64,000 nt of DNA from Oasisia sp. SBJ-2009 (taxonomy: Eukaryota > Annelida > Polychaeta > Sabellida > Siboglinidae). The notes under the pieces were generated by a model. It searched no databases. It saw only the letters and a program-made list of their open reading frames with translations, and was not told the origin of the DNA. The position numbers and the translations under genes are program-made. Positions 22,483 through 35,967 of this stretch are shown here, in pieces (within the stretch, counting starts at the first letter, position 1; the number at the start of each line of letters is the position of its first letter). The stretch lies in contig OZ024861.1 in NCBI GenBank assembly GCA_964017155.1, positions 14,520,412 to 14,584,411 of the forward strand, given 5' to 3'.

Positions 22483-24729
22483 TGTATCTTCACCGGGCGC
22501 AGACACCTGAGAAAAAACAATAAACCAGCGTTACAATGTGCACGGTGTCTAACAAAATTGAAAACAGCAGGCTCAGTGCTTACATATGCCCACATTCCTT
22601 CACCCCACTGGCGTCAAAGACGCAAATCCCACCGCGATGCGGTCGAGATTACACTAAAGAAACTGGCATCTGTCGCCAGCATTCGGCTGCGCGACACAGT
22701 AATGGCGGCAAACCGGAAGACGCGCCACAACAATACCGTGACGTCACGACGATACGGCAGACGCGCCATTTTCGTTCCCGGCGACGTCAAATTTCAAGAT
22801 GGCGACGCCTTTGATCTAAGCATAATGGGGGGGGGGGAGGCGCTTTCTTCCACTTTTACTTCGTTCTTTCAATGTTTTACTTGCGCTAGCCTATTTCGCA
22901 ATAAGGTACACACACATAGGACTACAGTTGTGTTATGGTACGACGGCCAGTGCGACATTCGGGTACTTTTTATGCACGATGCAAGTCAATGTGCGTGGGG
23001 TATAACACCGATTAGATTCAACAATGTCAGACTCTCTGCATTGAGTTTTAGACCAAATATATCAGGCCTGCTGCGTCCGCGCGTATTAAAACCACTACAC
23101 TACCCTACCCGCGCCTCTCGTAATGCAGTTTCAAACCTAGGAGCAATTGAGGTTGGCTTGCATTCTGCGCATGTGCCTAATTCTTGTCGGAAATGGAACA
23201 GAATATTCATATTCTTGTTCTCATTCACAGTACACTGTATATGGTGCATACCACTCTTCGATGAGTTGTCTCAAAGTCTCAAGCAGCTTTCCACCTATGC
23301 CTAGGCAAATAGACGTTTGGACAGTATCTAATTTAGCATTCGTACTGCTGAGCTTCAAACTACTACACTCAACGACATAAGTTCCCTTCATTGTGTTGGC
23401 AATCTACTCTCTGCGATCTGGAACTCTAAAACGTGTTAACGGAGACGCCACGAGGGCTGTATGCAGGCTGCGCAAAGATATATCTGAAGCATTATATGCC
23501 ATTCCATGCGATAAAAGACGTTCGTTCGCATACAGTCTAGATTTACTCTGTAGTGTAATACGCTTTGTAGGACGTACAATGTATGTAGCTAGCTCAACAT
23601 CAATGATTATATGATGCGACCATTGCCTGTTAGCTGCTTCGTGGTTTCGTTTTCATATTGAACTTGCGACATGTCTGCTCTTTGGTTTCAGGTCTTGTTA
23701 TTTGAGACCGACGTGTGAGCGACACAGACCCTCTGAGAATGCGACGCGCGAGTAGTGATGAACCCCACGCATGTCTAGTATATCATTTCGTAGTTATCTG
23801 GGTAGTTTGGAACAACCTTTGTTTTCTCGTAAGGCTCTTCGCCATCGCTGTTATGTCTAGCCTTTGGCGTTACCTGTTTGTCGGCATAGCGCTCATGACA
23901 TGGCCAAAGAGCTGGCCTGTTGGCACTGATCACTGTAGCATATGATATTGTTTCCAAGGCAATGTATCAACATATGCATTCGAACTCCGTCACTACCTAG
24001 ATACAAATCCGCGTGCCGAGATATGTGTGACTGCAATAAATATGGGTCTCAAAACATCGAATGATCTCTACACTTGTCTTTGAAGGAAGACATGTCAAAT
24101 GCGAACCCTTGAGTTACACTATTGCAAAGAAAGAGGCACTTGTATAGGTTGCCTTTGCATGCTGATTCCTAAGTATGCTGTTTCCAGTCGAGATGAATGC
24201 GTTGTGCTTGCTGCCATGACGGTCAAAGAATCATCTACTCAACTGTATTGAGTGGGTGTATGTGTACATGCGATAATGTGCGTGGCATTCGCCGCGCGAA
24301 TGGTGCTTATGCATATCAGTGTTAAGATACTTTCCGCAGTGCGATCTCGACCTCTTACACAAGTCTCGTTTTATGTGCATTATTTGGCATCATATTTTGA
24401 CATTGTGTATCTTGAAATACATCATATAGCGTGAAAAATAGCTCAATCAATCGTCTGAGTAAAACGTTTCGATTGTGAGAACTGCAACATCAAAACTAAT
24501 GTCCACTCGCACTACCTGTGATACATGTATCGATGTCATGCTATCATTGATTTGATTCTCCCAGTGATCGGCCTACATTATCATCTACCTCAACAGGTTA
24601 TATAAATAAAATAACTTGATAAAAACAACGCATCACCCACTGTCGAATGACTGTTCCGCGTCGCCAATCTTCACATCATCGGGCCTGGTCGGTCAGTAAT
24701 GCTGCCAGAAGTCGTCGGCCACGTGTCGC
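22483..24729 (+). repeat. Unit 11 (G11)
   Basis: 2,247 bp with 11 G and states A/T. T at 23378 makes a TAA in the frame open in most units (also in units 13, 20 and 22). A at 24632 destroys the ACGCGT palindrome (shared with unit 20). G at 23336 is private. Confidence 0.95.
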
Positions 24730-26975
24730 TGTATCTTCACCGGGCGCAGACACCTGAGAAAAAACAATAAACCAGCGTTACAATGTGCACGGTGTCTAAC
24801 AAAATTGAAAACAGCAGGCTCAGTGCTTACATATGCCCACATTCCTTCACCCCACTGGCGTCAAAGACGCAAATCCCACCGCGATGCGGTCGAGATTACA
24901 CTAAAGAAACTGGCATCTGTCGCCAGCATTCGGCTGCGCGACACAGTAATGGCGGCAAACCGGAAGACGCGCCACAACAATACCGTGACGTCACGACGAT
25001 ACGGCAGACGCGCCATTTTCGTTCCCGGCGACGTCAAATTTCAAGATGGCGACGCCTTTGATCTAAGCATAATGGGGGGGGGGAGGCGCTTTCTTCCACT
25101 TTTACTTCGTTCTTTCAATGTTTTACTTGCGCTAGCCTATTTCGCAATAAGGTACACACACATAGGACTACAGTTGTGTTATGGTACGACGGCCAGTGCG
25201 ACATTCGGGTACTTTTTATGCACGATGCAAGTCAATGTGCGTGGGGTATAACACCGATTAGATTCAACAATGTCAGACTCTCTGCATTGAGTTTTAGACC
25301 AAATATATCAGGCCTGCTGCGTCCGCGCGTATTAAAACCACTACACTACCCTACCCGCGCCTCTCGTAATGCAGTTTCAAACCTAGGAGCAATTGAGGTT
25401 GGCTTGCATTCTGCGCATGTGCCTAATTCTTGTCGGAAATGGAACAGAATATTCATATTCTTGTTCTCATTCACAGTACACTGTATATGGTGCATACCAC
25501 TCTTCGATGAGTTGTCTCAAAGTCTCAAGCAGCTTTCCACCTATGCCTAGGCAAATAGACGTTTGGACAGTATCTAATTTAACATTCGTACTGCTGAGCT
25601 TCAAACTACTACACTCAACGACAGAAGTTCCCTTCATTGTGTTGGCAATCTACTCTCTGCGATCTGGAACTCTAAAACGTGTTAACGGAGACGCCACGAG
25701 GGCTGTATGCAGGCTGCGCAAAGATGTATCTGAAGCATTATATGCCATTCCATGCGATAAAAGACGTTCGTTCGCATACAGTCTAGATTTACTCTGTAGT
25801 GTAATACGCTTTGTAGGACGTACAATGTATGTAGCTAGCTCAACATCAATGATTATATGATGCGACCATTGCCTGTTAGCTGCTTCGTGGTTTCGTTTTC
25901 ATATTGAACTTGCGACATGTCTGCTCTTTGGTTTCAGGTCTTGTTATTTGAGACCGACGTGTGAGCGACACAGACCCTCTGAGAATGCGACGCGCGAGTA
26001 GTGATGAACCCCACGCATGTCTAGTATATCATTTCGTAGTTATCTGGGTAGTTTGGAACAACCTTTGTTTTCTCGTAAGGCTCTTCGCCATCGCTGTTAT
26101 GTCTAGCCTTTGGCGTTACCTGTTTGTCGGCATAGCGCTCATGACATGGCCAAAGAGCTGGCCTGTTGGCACTGATCACTGTAGCATATGATATTGTTTC
26201 CAAGGCAATGTATCAACATATGCATTCGAACTCCGTCACTACCTAGATACAAATCCGCGTGCCGAGATATGTGTGACTGCAATAAATATGGGTCTCAAAA
26301 CATCGAATGATCTCTACACTTGTCTTTGAAGGAAGACATGTCAAATGCGAACCCATGAGTTACACTATTGCAAAGAAAGAGGCACTTGTATAGGTTGCCT
26401 TTGCATGCTGATTCCTAAGTATGCTGTTTCCAGTCGAGATGAATGCGTTGTGCTTGCTGCCATGACGGTCAAAGAATCATCTACTCAACTGTATTGAGTG
26501 GGTGTATGTGTACATGCGATAATGTGCGTGGCATTCGCCGCGCGAATGGTGCTTATGCATATCAGTGTTAAGATACTTTCCGCAGTGCGATCTCGACCTC
26601 TTACACAAGTCTCGTTTTATGTGCATTATTTGGCATCATATTTTGACATTGTGTATCTTGAAATACATCATATAGCGTGAAAAATAGCTCAATCAATCGT
26701 CTGAGTAAAACGTTTCGATTGTGAGAACTGCAACATCAAAACTAATGTCCACTCGCACTACCTGTGATACATGTATCGATGTCATGCTATCATTGATTTG
26801 ATTCTCCCAGTGATCGGCCTACATTATCATCTACCTCAACAGGTTATATAAATAAAATAACTTGATAAAAACAACGCGTCACCCACTGTCGAATGACTGT
26901 TCCGCGTCGCCAATCTTCACATCATCGGGCCTGGTCGGTCAGTAATGCTGCCAGAAGTCGTCGGCCACGTGTCGC
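24730..26975 (+). repeat. Unit 12 (G10)
   Basis: 2,246 bp with 10 G and states G/T. A private A is seen at 26355. By order it pairs with unit 21 (12 G). Confidence 0.95.
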
Positions 26976-29221
26976 TGTATCTTCACCGGGCGCAGACACC
27001 TGAGAAAAAACAATAAACCAGCGTTACAATGTGCACGGTGTCTAACAAAATTGAAAACAGCAGGCTCAGTGCTTACATATGCCCACATTCCTTCACCCCA
27101 CTGGCGTCAAAGACGCAAATCCCACCGCGATGCGGTCGAGATTACACTAAAGAAACTGGCATCTGTCGCCAGCATTCGGCTGCGCGACACAGTAATGGCG
27201 GCAAACCGGAAGACGCGCCACAACAATACCGTGACGTCACGACGATACGGCAGACGCGCCATTTTCGTTCCCGGCGACGTCAAATTTCAAGATGGCGACG
27301 CCTTTGATCTAAGCATAATGGGGGGGGGGAGGCGCTTTCTTCCACTTTTACTTCGTTCTTTCAATGTTTTACTTGCGCTAGCCTATTTCGCAATAAGGTA
27401 CACACACATAGGACTACAGTTGTGTTATGGTACGACGGCCAGTGCGACATTCGGGTACTTTTTATGCACGATGCAAGTCAATGTGCGTGGGGTATAACAC
27501 CGATTAGATTCAACAATGTCAGACTCTCTGCATTGAGTTTTAGACCAAATATATCAGGCCTGCTGCGTCCGCGCGTATTAAAACCACTACACTACCCTAC
27601 CCGCGCCTCTCGTAATGCAGTTTCAAACCTAGGAGCAATTGAGGTTGGCTTGCATTCTGCGCATGTGCCTAATTCTTGTCGGAAATGGAACAGAATATTC
27701 ATATTCTTGTTCTCATTCACAGTACACTGTATATGGTGCATACCACTCTTCGATGAGTTGTCTCAAAGTCTCAAGCAGCTTTCCACCTATGCCTAGGCAA
27801 ATAGACGTTTGGACAGTATCTAATTTAACATTCGTACTGCTGAGCTTCAAACTACTACACTCAACGACATAAGTTCCCTTCATTGTGTTGGCAATCTACT
27901 CTCTGCGATCTGGAACTCTAAAACGTGTTAACGGAGACGCCACGAGGGCTGTATGCAGGCTGCGCAAAGATATATCTGAAGCATTATATGCCATTCCATG
28001 CGATAAAAGACGTTCGTTCGCATACAGTCTAGATTTACTCTGTAGTGTAATACGCTTTGTAGGACGTACAATGTATGTAGCTAGCTCAACATCAATGATT
28101 ATATGATGCGACCATTGCCTGTTAGCTGCTTCGTGGTTTCGTTTTCATATTGAACTTGCGACATGTCTGCTCTTTGGTTTCAGGTCTTGTTATTTGAGAC
28201 CGACGTGTGAGCGACACAGACCCTCTGAGAATGCGACGCGCGAGTAGTGATGAACCCCACGCATGTCTAGTATATCATTTCGTAGTTATCTGGGTAGTTT
28301 GGAACAACCTTTGTTTTCTCGTAAGGCTCTTCGCCATCGCTGTTATGTCTAGCCTTTGGCGTTACCTGTTTGTCGGCATAGCGCTCATGACATGGCCAAA
28401 GAGCTGGCCTGTTGGCACTGATCACTGTAGCATATGATATTGTTTCCAAGGCAATGTATCAACATATGCATTCGAACTCCGTCACTACCTAGATACAAAT
28501 CCGCGTGCCGAGATATGTGTGACTGCAATAAATATGGGTCTCAAAACATCGAATGATCTCTACACTTGTCTTTGAAGGAAGACATGTCAAATGCGAACCC
28601 TTGAGTTACACTATTGCAAAGAAAGAGGCACTTGTATAGGTTGCCTTTGCATGCTGATTCCTAAGTATGCTGTTTCCAGTCGAGATGAATGCGTTGTGCT
28701 TGCTGCCATGACGGTCAAAGAATCATCTACTCAACTGTATTGAGTGGGTGTATGTGTACATGCGATAATGTGCGTGGCATTCGCCGCGCGAATGGTGCTT
28801 ATGCATATCAGTGTTAAGATACTTTCCGCAGTGCGATCTCGACCTCTTACACAAGTCTCGTTTTATGTGCATTATTTGGCATCATATTTTGACATTGTGT
28901 ATCTTGAAATACATCATATAGCGTGAAAAATAGCTCAATCAATCGTCTGAGTAAAACGTTTCGATTGTGAGAACTGCAACATCAAAACTAATGTCCACTC
29001 GCACTACCTGTGATACATGTATCGATGTCATGCTATCATTGATTTGATTCTCCCAGTGATCGGCCTACATTATCATCTACCTCAACAGGTTATATAAATA
29101 AAATAACTTGATAAAAACAACGCGTCACCCACTGTCGAATGACTGTTCCGCGTCGCCAATCTTCACATCATCGGGCCTGGTCGGTCAGTAATGCTGCCAG
29201 AAGTCGTCGGCCACGTGTCGC
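26976..29221 (+). repeat. Unit 13 (G10)
   Basis: 2,246 bp with 10 G and states A/T. T at 27870 gives the TAA shared with units 11, 20 and 22. This is the last unit of copy A, so the junction to copy B falls at or near its end. Confidence 0.95.
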
Positions 29222-31470
29222 TGTATCTTCACCGGGCGCAGACACCTGAGAAAAAACAATAAACCAGCGTTACAATGTGCACGGTGTCTAACAAAATTGA
29301 AAACAGCAGGCTCAGTGCTTACATATGCCCACATTCCTTCACCCCACTGGCGTCAAAGACGCAAATCCCACCGCGATGCGGTCGAGATTACACTAAAGAA
29401 ACTGGCATCTGTCGCCAGCATTCGGCTGCGCGACACAGTAATGGCGGCAAACCGGAAGACGCGCCACAACAATACCGTGACGTCACGACGATACGGCAGA
29501 CGCGCCATTTTCGTTCCCGGCGACGTCAAATTTCAAGATGGCGACGCCTTTGATCTAAGCATAATGGGGGGGGGGGGGAGGCGCTTTCTTCCACTTTTAC
29601 TTCGTTCTTTCAATGTTTTACTTGCGCTAGCCTATTTCGCAATAAGGTACACACACATAGGACTACAGTTGTGTTATGGTACGACGGCCAGTGCGACATT
29701 CGGGTACTTTTTATGCACGATGCAAGTCAATGTGCGTGGGGTATAACACCGATTAGATTCAACAATGTCAGACTCTCTGCATTGAGTTTTAGACCAAATA
29801 TATCAGGCCTGCTGCGTCCGCGCGTATTAAAACCACTGCACTACCCTACCCGCGCCTCTTGTAATGAAGTTTCAAACCTAGGAGCAATTGAGGTTGGCTT
29901 GCATTCTGCGCAAGTGCCTAATTCTTGTCGGAAATGGAACAGAATATTCATATTCGTGTTCTCATTCACAGTACACTGTATATGGTGCATACCACTCTTC
30001 GATGAGTTGTCTCAAAGTATCAAGCAGCTTTCCACCTATGCCTAGGCAAATAGACGTTTGGACAGTATCTAATTTAACATTCGTACTGCTGAGCTTCAAA
30101 CTACTACACTCAACGACAGAAGTTCCCTTCATTGTGTTGGCAATCTACTCTCTGCGATCTGGAACTCTAAAACGTGTTAACGGAGACGCCACGAGGGCTG
30201 TATGCAGGCTGCGCAAAGATGTATCTGAAGCATTATATGCCATTCCATGCGATAAAAGACGTTCGTTCGCATACAGTCTAGATTTACTCTGTAGTGTAAT
30301 ACGCTTTGTAGGACGTACAATGTATGTAGCTAGCTCAACATCAATGATTATATGATGCGACCATTGCCTGTTAGCTGCTTCGTGGTTTCGTTTTCATATT
30401 GAACTTGCGACATGTCTGCTCTTTGGTTTCAGGTCTTGTTATTTGAGACCGACGTGTGAGCGACACAGACCCTCTGAGAATGCGACGCGCGAGTAGTGAT
30501 GAACCCCACGCATGTCTAGTATATCATTTCGTAGTTATCTGTGTAGTTTGGAACAACCTTTGTTTTCTCGTAAGGCTCTTCGCCATCGCTGTTATGTCTA
30601 GCCTTTGGCGTTACCTGTTTGTCGGCATAGCGCTCATGACATGGCCAAAGAGCTGGCCTGTTGGCACTGATCACAGTAGCATATGATATTGTTTCCAAGG
30701 CAATGTATCAACATATGCATTCGAACTCCGTCACTACCTAGATACAAATCCGCGTGCCGAGATATGTGTGACTGCAATAAATATGGGTCTCAAAACATCG
30801 AATGATCTCTACACTTGTCTTTGAAGGAAGACATGTCAAATGCGAACCCTTGAGTTACACTATTGCAAAGAAAGAGGCACTTGTATAGGTTGCCTTTGCA
30901 TGCTGATTCCTAAGTATGCTGTTTCCAGTCGAGATGAATGCGTTGTGCTTGCTGCCATGACGGTCAAAGAATCATCTACTCAACTGTATTGAGTGGGTGT
31001 ATGTGTACATGCGATAATGTGCGTGGCATTCGCCGCGCGAATGGTGCTTATGCATATCAGTGTTAAGATACTTTCCGCAGTGCGATCTCGACCTCTTACA
31101 CAAGTCTCGTTTTATGTGCATTATTTGGCATCATATTTTGACATTGTGTATCTTGAAATACATCATATAGCGTGAAAAATAGCTCAATCAATCGTCTGAG
31201 TAAAACGTTTCGATTGTGAGAACTGCAACATCAAAACTAATGTCCACTCGCACTACCTGTGATACATGTATCGATGTCATGCTATCATTGATTTGATTCT
31301 CCCAGTGATCGGCCTACATTATCATCTACCTCAACAGGTTATATAAATAAAATAACTTGATAAAAACAACGCGTCACCCACTGTCGAATGACTGTTCCGC
31401 GTCGCCAATCTTCACATCATCGGGCCTGGTCGGTCAGTAATGCTGCCAGAAGTCGTCGGCCACGTGTCGC
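29222..31470 (+). repeat. Unit 14 (six-SNP tract type, G13)
   Basis: 2,249 bp with 13 G. It has the tract 29838-30019 and T at 30542, matching unit 3. The only difference from unit 3 I noticed is the private A of unit 3 in its leader. First unit of copy B. Confidence 0.95.
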
Positions 31471-33722
31471 TGTATCTTCACCGGGCGCAGACACCTGAGA
31501 AAAAACAATAAACCAGCGTTACAATGTGCACGGTGTCTAACAAAATTGAAAACAGCAGGCTCAGTGCTTACATATGCCCACATTCCTTCACCCCACTGGC
31601 GTCAAAGACGCAAATCCCACCGCGATGCGGTCGAGATTACACTAAAGAAACTGGCATCTGTCGCCAGCATTCGGCTGCGCGACACAGTAATGGCGGCAAA
31701 CCGGAAGACGCGCCACAACAATACCGTGACGTCACGACGATACGGCAGACGCGCCATTTTCGTTCCCGGCGACGTCAAATTTCAAGATGGCGACGCCTTT
31801 GATCTAAGCATAATGGGGGGGGGGGGGGGGAGGCGCTTTCTTCCACTTTTACTTCGTTCTTTCAATGTTTTACTTGCGCTAGCCTATTTCGCAATAAGGT
31901 ACACACACATAGGACTACAGTTGTGTTATGGTACGACGGCCAGTGCGACATTCGGGTACTTTTTATGCACGATGCAAGTCAATGTGCGTGGGGTATAACA
32001 CCGATTAGATTCAACAATGTCAGACTCTCTGCATTGAGTTTTAGACCAAATATATCAGGCCTGCTGCGTCCGCGCGTATTAAAACCACTACACTACCCGA
32101 CCCGCGCCTGTCGTAATGCAGTTTCAAACCTAGGAGCAATTGAGGTTGGCTTGCATTCTGCGCATGTGCCTAATTCTTGTCGGAAATGGAACAGAATATT
32201 CATATTCTTGTTCTCATTCACAGTACACTGTATATGGTGCATACCACTCTTCGATGAGTTGTCTCAAAGTCTCAAGCAGCTTTCCACCTATGCCTAGGCA
32301 AATAGACGTTTGGACAGTATCTAATTTAACATTCGTACTGCTGAGCTTCAAACTACTACACTCAACGACAGAAGTTCCCTTCATTGTGTTGGCAATCTAC
32401 TCTCTGCGATCTGGAACTCTAAAACGTGTTAACGGAGACGCCACGAGGGCTGTATGCAGGCTGCGCAAAGATGTATCTGAAGCATTATATGCCATTCCAT
32501 GCGATAAAAGACGTTCGTTCGCATACAGTCTAGATTTACTCTGTAGTGTAATACGCTTTGTAGGACGTACAATGTATGTAGCTAGCTCAACATCAATGAT
32601 TATATGATGCGACCATTGCCTGTTAGCTGCTTCGTGGTTTCGTTTTCATATTGAACTTGCGACATGTCTGCTCTTTGGTTTCAGGTCTTGTTATTTGAGA
32701 CCGACGTGTGAGCGACACAGACCCTCTGAGAATGCGACGCGCGAGTAGTGATGAACCCCACGCATGTCTAGTATATCATTTCGTAGTTATCTGGGTAGTT
32801 TCGAACAATCTTTGTTTTCTCGTAAGGCTCTTCGCCATCGCTGTTATGTCTAGCCTTTGGCGTTACCTGTTTGTCGGCATAGCGCTCATGACATGGCCAA
32901 AGAGCTGGCCTGTTGGCACTGATCACAGTAGCATATGATATTGTTTCCAAGGCAATGTATCAACATATGCATTCGAACTCCGTCACTACCTAGATACAAA
33001 TCCGCGTGCCGAGATATGTGTGACTGCAATAAATATGGGTCTCAAAACATCGAATGATCTCTACACTTGTCTTTGAAGGAAGACATGTCAAATGCGAACC
33101 CTTGAGTTACACTATTGCAAAGAAAGAGGCACTTGTATAGGTTGCCTTTGCATGCTGATTCCTAAGTATGCTGTTTCCAGTCGAGATGAATGCGTTGTGC
33201 TTGCTGCCATGACGGTCAAAGAATCATCTACTCAACTGTATTGAGTGGGTGTATGTGTACATGCGATAATGTGCGTGGCATTCGCCGCGCGAATGGTGCT
33301 TATGCATATCAGTGTTAAGATACTTTCCGCAGTGCGATCTCGACCTCTTACACAAGTCTCGTTTTATGTGCATTATTTGGCATCATATTTTGACATTGTG
33401 TATCTTGAAATACATCATATAGCGTGAAAAATAGCTCAATCAATCGTCTGAGTAAAACGTTTCGATTGTGAGAACTGCAACATCAAAACTAATGTCCACT
33501 CGCACTACCTGTGATACATGTATCGATGTCATGCTATCATTGATTTGATTCTCCCAGTGATCGGCCTACATTATCATCTACCTCAACAGGTTATATAAAT
33601 AAAATAACTTCATAAAAACAACGCGTCACCCACTGTCGAATGACTGTTCCGCGTCGCCAATCTTCACATCATCGGGCCTGGTCGGTCAGTAATGCTGCCA
33701 GAAGTCGTCGGCCACGTGTCGC
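31471..33722 (+). repeat. Unit 15 (G16)
   Basis: 2,252 bp. Poly-G of 16 at 31815-31830 ties with unit 29 for the longest. It shares all five unit-5 substitutions (32099, 32110, 32802, 32809 and 33611). The 5-base poly-G difference is the only one noticed between the pair. Confidence 0.95.
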
Positions 33723-35967
33723 TGTATCTTCACCGGGCGCAGACACCTGAGAAAAAACAATAAACCAGCGTTACAATGTGCACGGTGTCAACAAAATTGA
33801 AAACAGCAGGCTCAGTGCTTACATATGCCCACATTCCTTCACCCCACTGGCGTCAAAGACGCAAATCCCACCGCGATGCGGTCGAGATTACACTAAAGAA
33901 ACTGGCATCTGTCGCCAGCATTCGGCTGCGCGACACAGTAATGGCGGCAAACCGGAAGACGCGCCACAACAATACCGTGACGTCACGACGATACGGCAGA
34001 CGCGCCATTTTCGTTCCCGGCGACGTCAAATTTCAAGATGGCGACGCCTTTGATCTAAGCATAATGGGGGGGGGGAGGCGCTTTCTTCCACTTTTACTTC
34101 GTTCTTTCAATGTTTTACTTGCGCTAGCCTATTTCGCAATAAGGTACACACACATAGGACTACAGTTGTGTTATGGTACGACGGCCAGTGCGACATTCGG
34201 GTACTTTTTATGCACGATGCAAGTCAATGTGCGTGGGGTATAACACCGATTAGATTCAACAATGTCAGACTCTCTGCATTGAGTTTTAGACCAAATATAT
34301 CAGGCCTGCTGCGTCCGCGCGTATTAAAACCACTGCACTACCCTACCCGCGCCTCTTGTAATGAAGTTTCAAACCTAGGAGCAATTGAGGTTGGCTTGCA
34401 TTCTGCGCAAGTGCCTAATTCTTGTCGGAAATGGAACAGAATATTCATATTCGTGTTCTCATTCACAGTACACTGTATATGGTGCATACCACTCTTCGAT
34501 GAGTTGTCTCAAAGTATCAAGCAGCTTTCCACCTATGCCTAGGCAAATAGACGTTTGGACAGTATCTAATTTAACATTCGTACTGCTGAGCTTCAAACTA
34601 CTACACTCAACGACAGAAGTTCCCTTCATTGTGTTGGCAATCTACTCTCTGCGATCTGGAACTCTAAAACGTGTTAACGGAGACGCCACGAGGGCTGTAT
34701 GCAGGCTGCGCAAAGATGTATCTGAAGCATTATATGCCATTCCATGCGATAAAAGACGTTCGTTCGCATACAGTCTAGATTTACTCTGTAGTGTAATACG
34801 CTTTGTAGGACGTACAATGTATGTAGCTAGCTCAACATCAATGATTATATGATGCGACCATTGCCTGTTAGCTGCTTCGTGGTTTCGTTTTCATATTGAA
34901 CTTGCGACATGTCTGCTCTTTGGTTTCAGGTCTTGTTATTTGAGACCGACGTGTGAGCGACACAGACCCTCTGAGAATGCGACGCGCGAGTAGTGATGAA
35001 CCCCACGCATGTCTAGTATATCATTTCGTAGTTATCTGGGTAGTTTGGAACAACCTTTGTTTTCTCGTAAGGCTCTTCGCCATCGCTGTTATGTCTAGCC
35101 TTTGGCGTTACCTGTTTGTCGGCATAGCGCTCATGACATGGCCAAAGAGCTGGCCTGTTGGCACTGATCACAGTAGCATATGATATTGTTTCCAAGGCAA
35201 TGTATCAACATATGCATTCGAACTCCGTCACTACCTAGATACAAATCCGCGTGCCGAGATATGTGTGACTGCAATAAATATGGGTCTCAAAACATCGAAT
35301 GATCTCTACACTTGTCTTTGAAGGAAGACATGTCAAATGCGAACCCTTGAGTTACACTATTGCAAAGAAAGAGGCACTTGTATAGGTTGCCTTTGCATGC
35401 TGATTCCTAAGTATGCTGTTTCCAGTCGAGATGAATGCGTTGTGCTTGCTGCCATGACGGTCAAAGAATCATCTACTCAACTGTATTGAGTGGGTGTATG
35501 TGTACATGCGATAATGTGCGTGGCATTCGCCGCGCGAATGGTGCTGATGCATATCAGTGTTAAGATACTTTCCGCAGTGCGATCTCGACCTCTTACACAA
35601 GTCTCGTTTTATGTGCATTATTTGGCATCATATTTTGACATTGTGTATCTTGAAATACATCATATAGCGTGAAAAATAGCTCAATCAATCGTCTGAGTAA
35701 AACGTTTCGATTGTGAGAACTGCAACATCAAAACTAATGTCCACTCGCACTACCTGTGATACATGTATCGATGTCATGCTATCATTGATTTGATTCTCCC
35801 AGTGATCGGCCTACATTATCATCTACCTCAACAGGTTATATAAATAAAATAACTTGATAAAAACAACGCGTCACCCACTGTCGAATGACTGTTCCGCGTC
35901 GCCAATCTTCACATCATCGGGCCTGGTCGGTCAGTAATGCTGCCAGAAGTCGTCGGCCACGTGTCGC
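33723..35967 (+). repeat. Unit 16 (six-SNP tract type, 1-bp deletion, G10)
   Basis: 2,245 bp with 10 G. It shares the 1-bp deletion (near 33789), the tract 34335-34516 and G at 35546 with unit 6, but lacks unit 6's private A. Confidence 0.95.

Larger units (their letters stand above)
4499..29221 (+). repeat. Large duplicated segment, copy A (units 3-13)
   Basis: Eleven consecutive units carry rare markers that recur in the same order in units 14-22. Shared markers are the T at 5819 and six-SNP tract (unit 3), five substitutions of unit 5, the 1-bp deletion and G at 13070 (unit 6), C at 18603 (unit 9), T at 23378 and A at 24632 (unit 11), and T at 27870 (unit 13). Unit 4 and one of units 7 or 8 have no counterpart in copy B. 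Confidence 0.85.
15741..29221 (+). repeat. Dimeric higher-order stretch (units 8-13)
   Basis: The base at unit position 1000 alternates G, A, G, A, G, A over units 8 to 13. The rare T that creates a TAA (23378 and 27870) sits in alternate units 11 and 13 but not in unit 12. A two-unit (about 4.5 kb) block therefore appears to have been duplicated more than once. The same alternation recurs in units 17-22. Confidence 0.6.
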
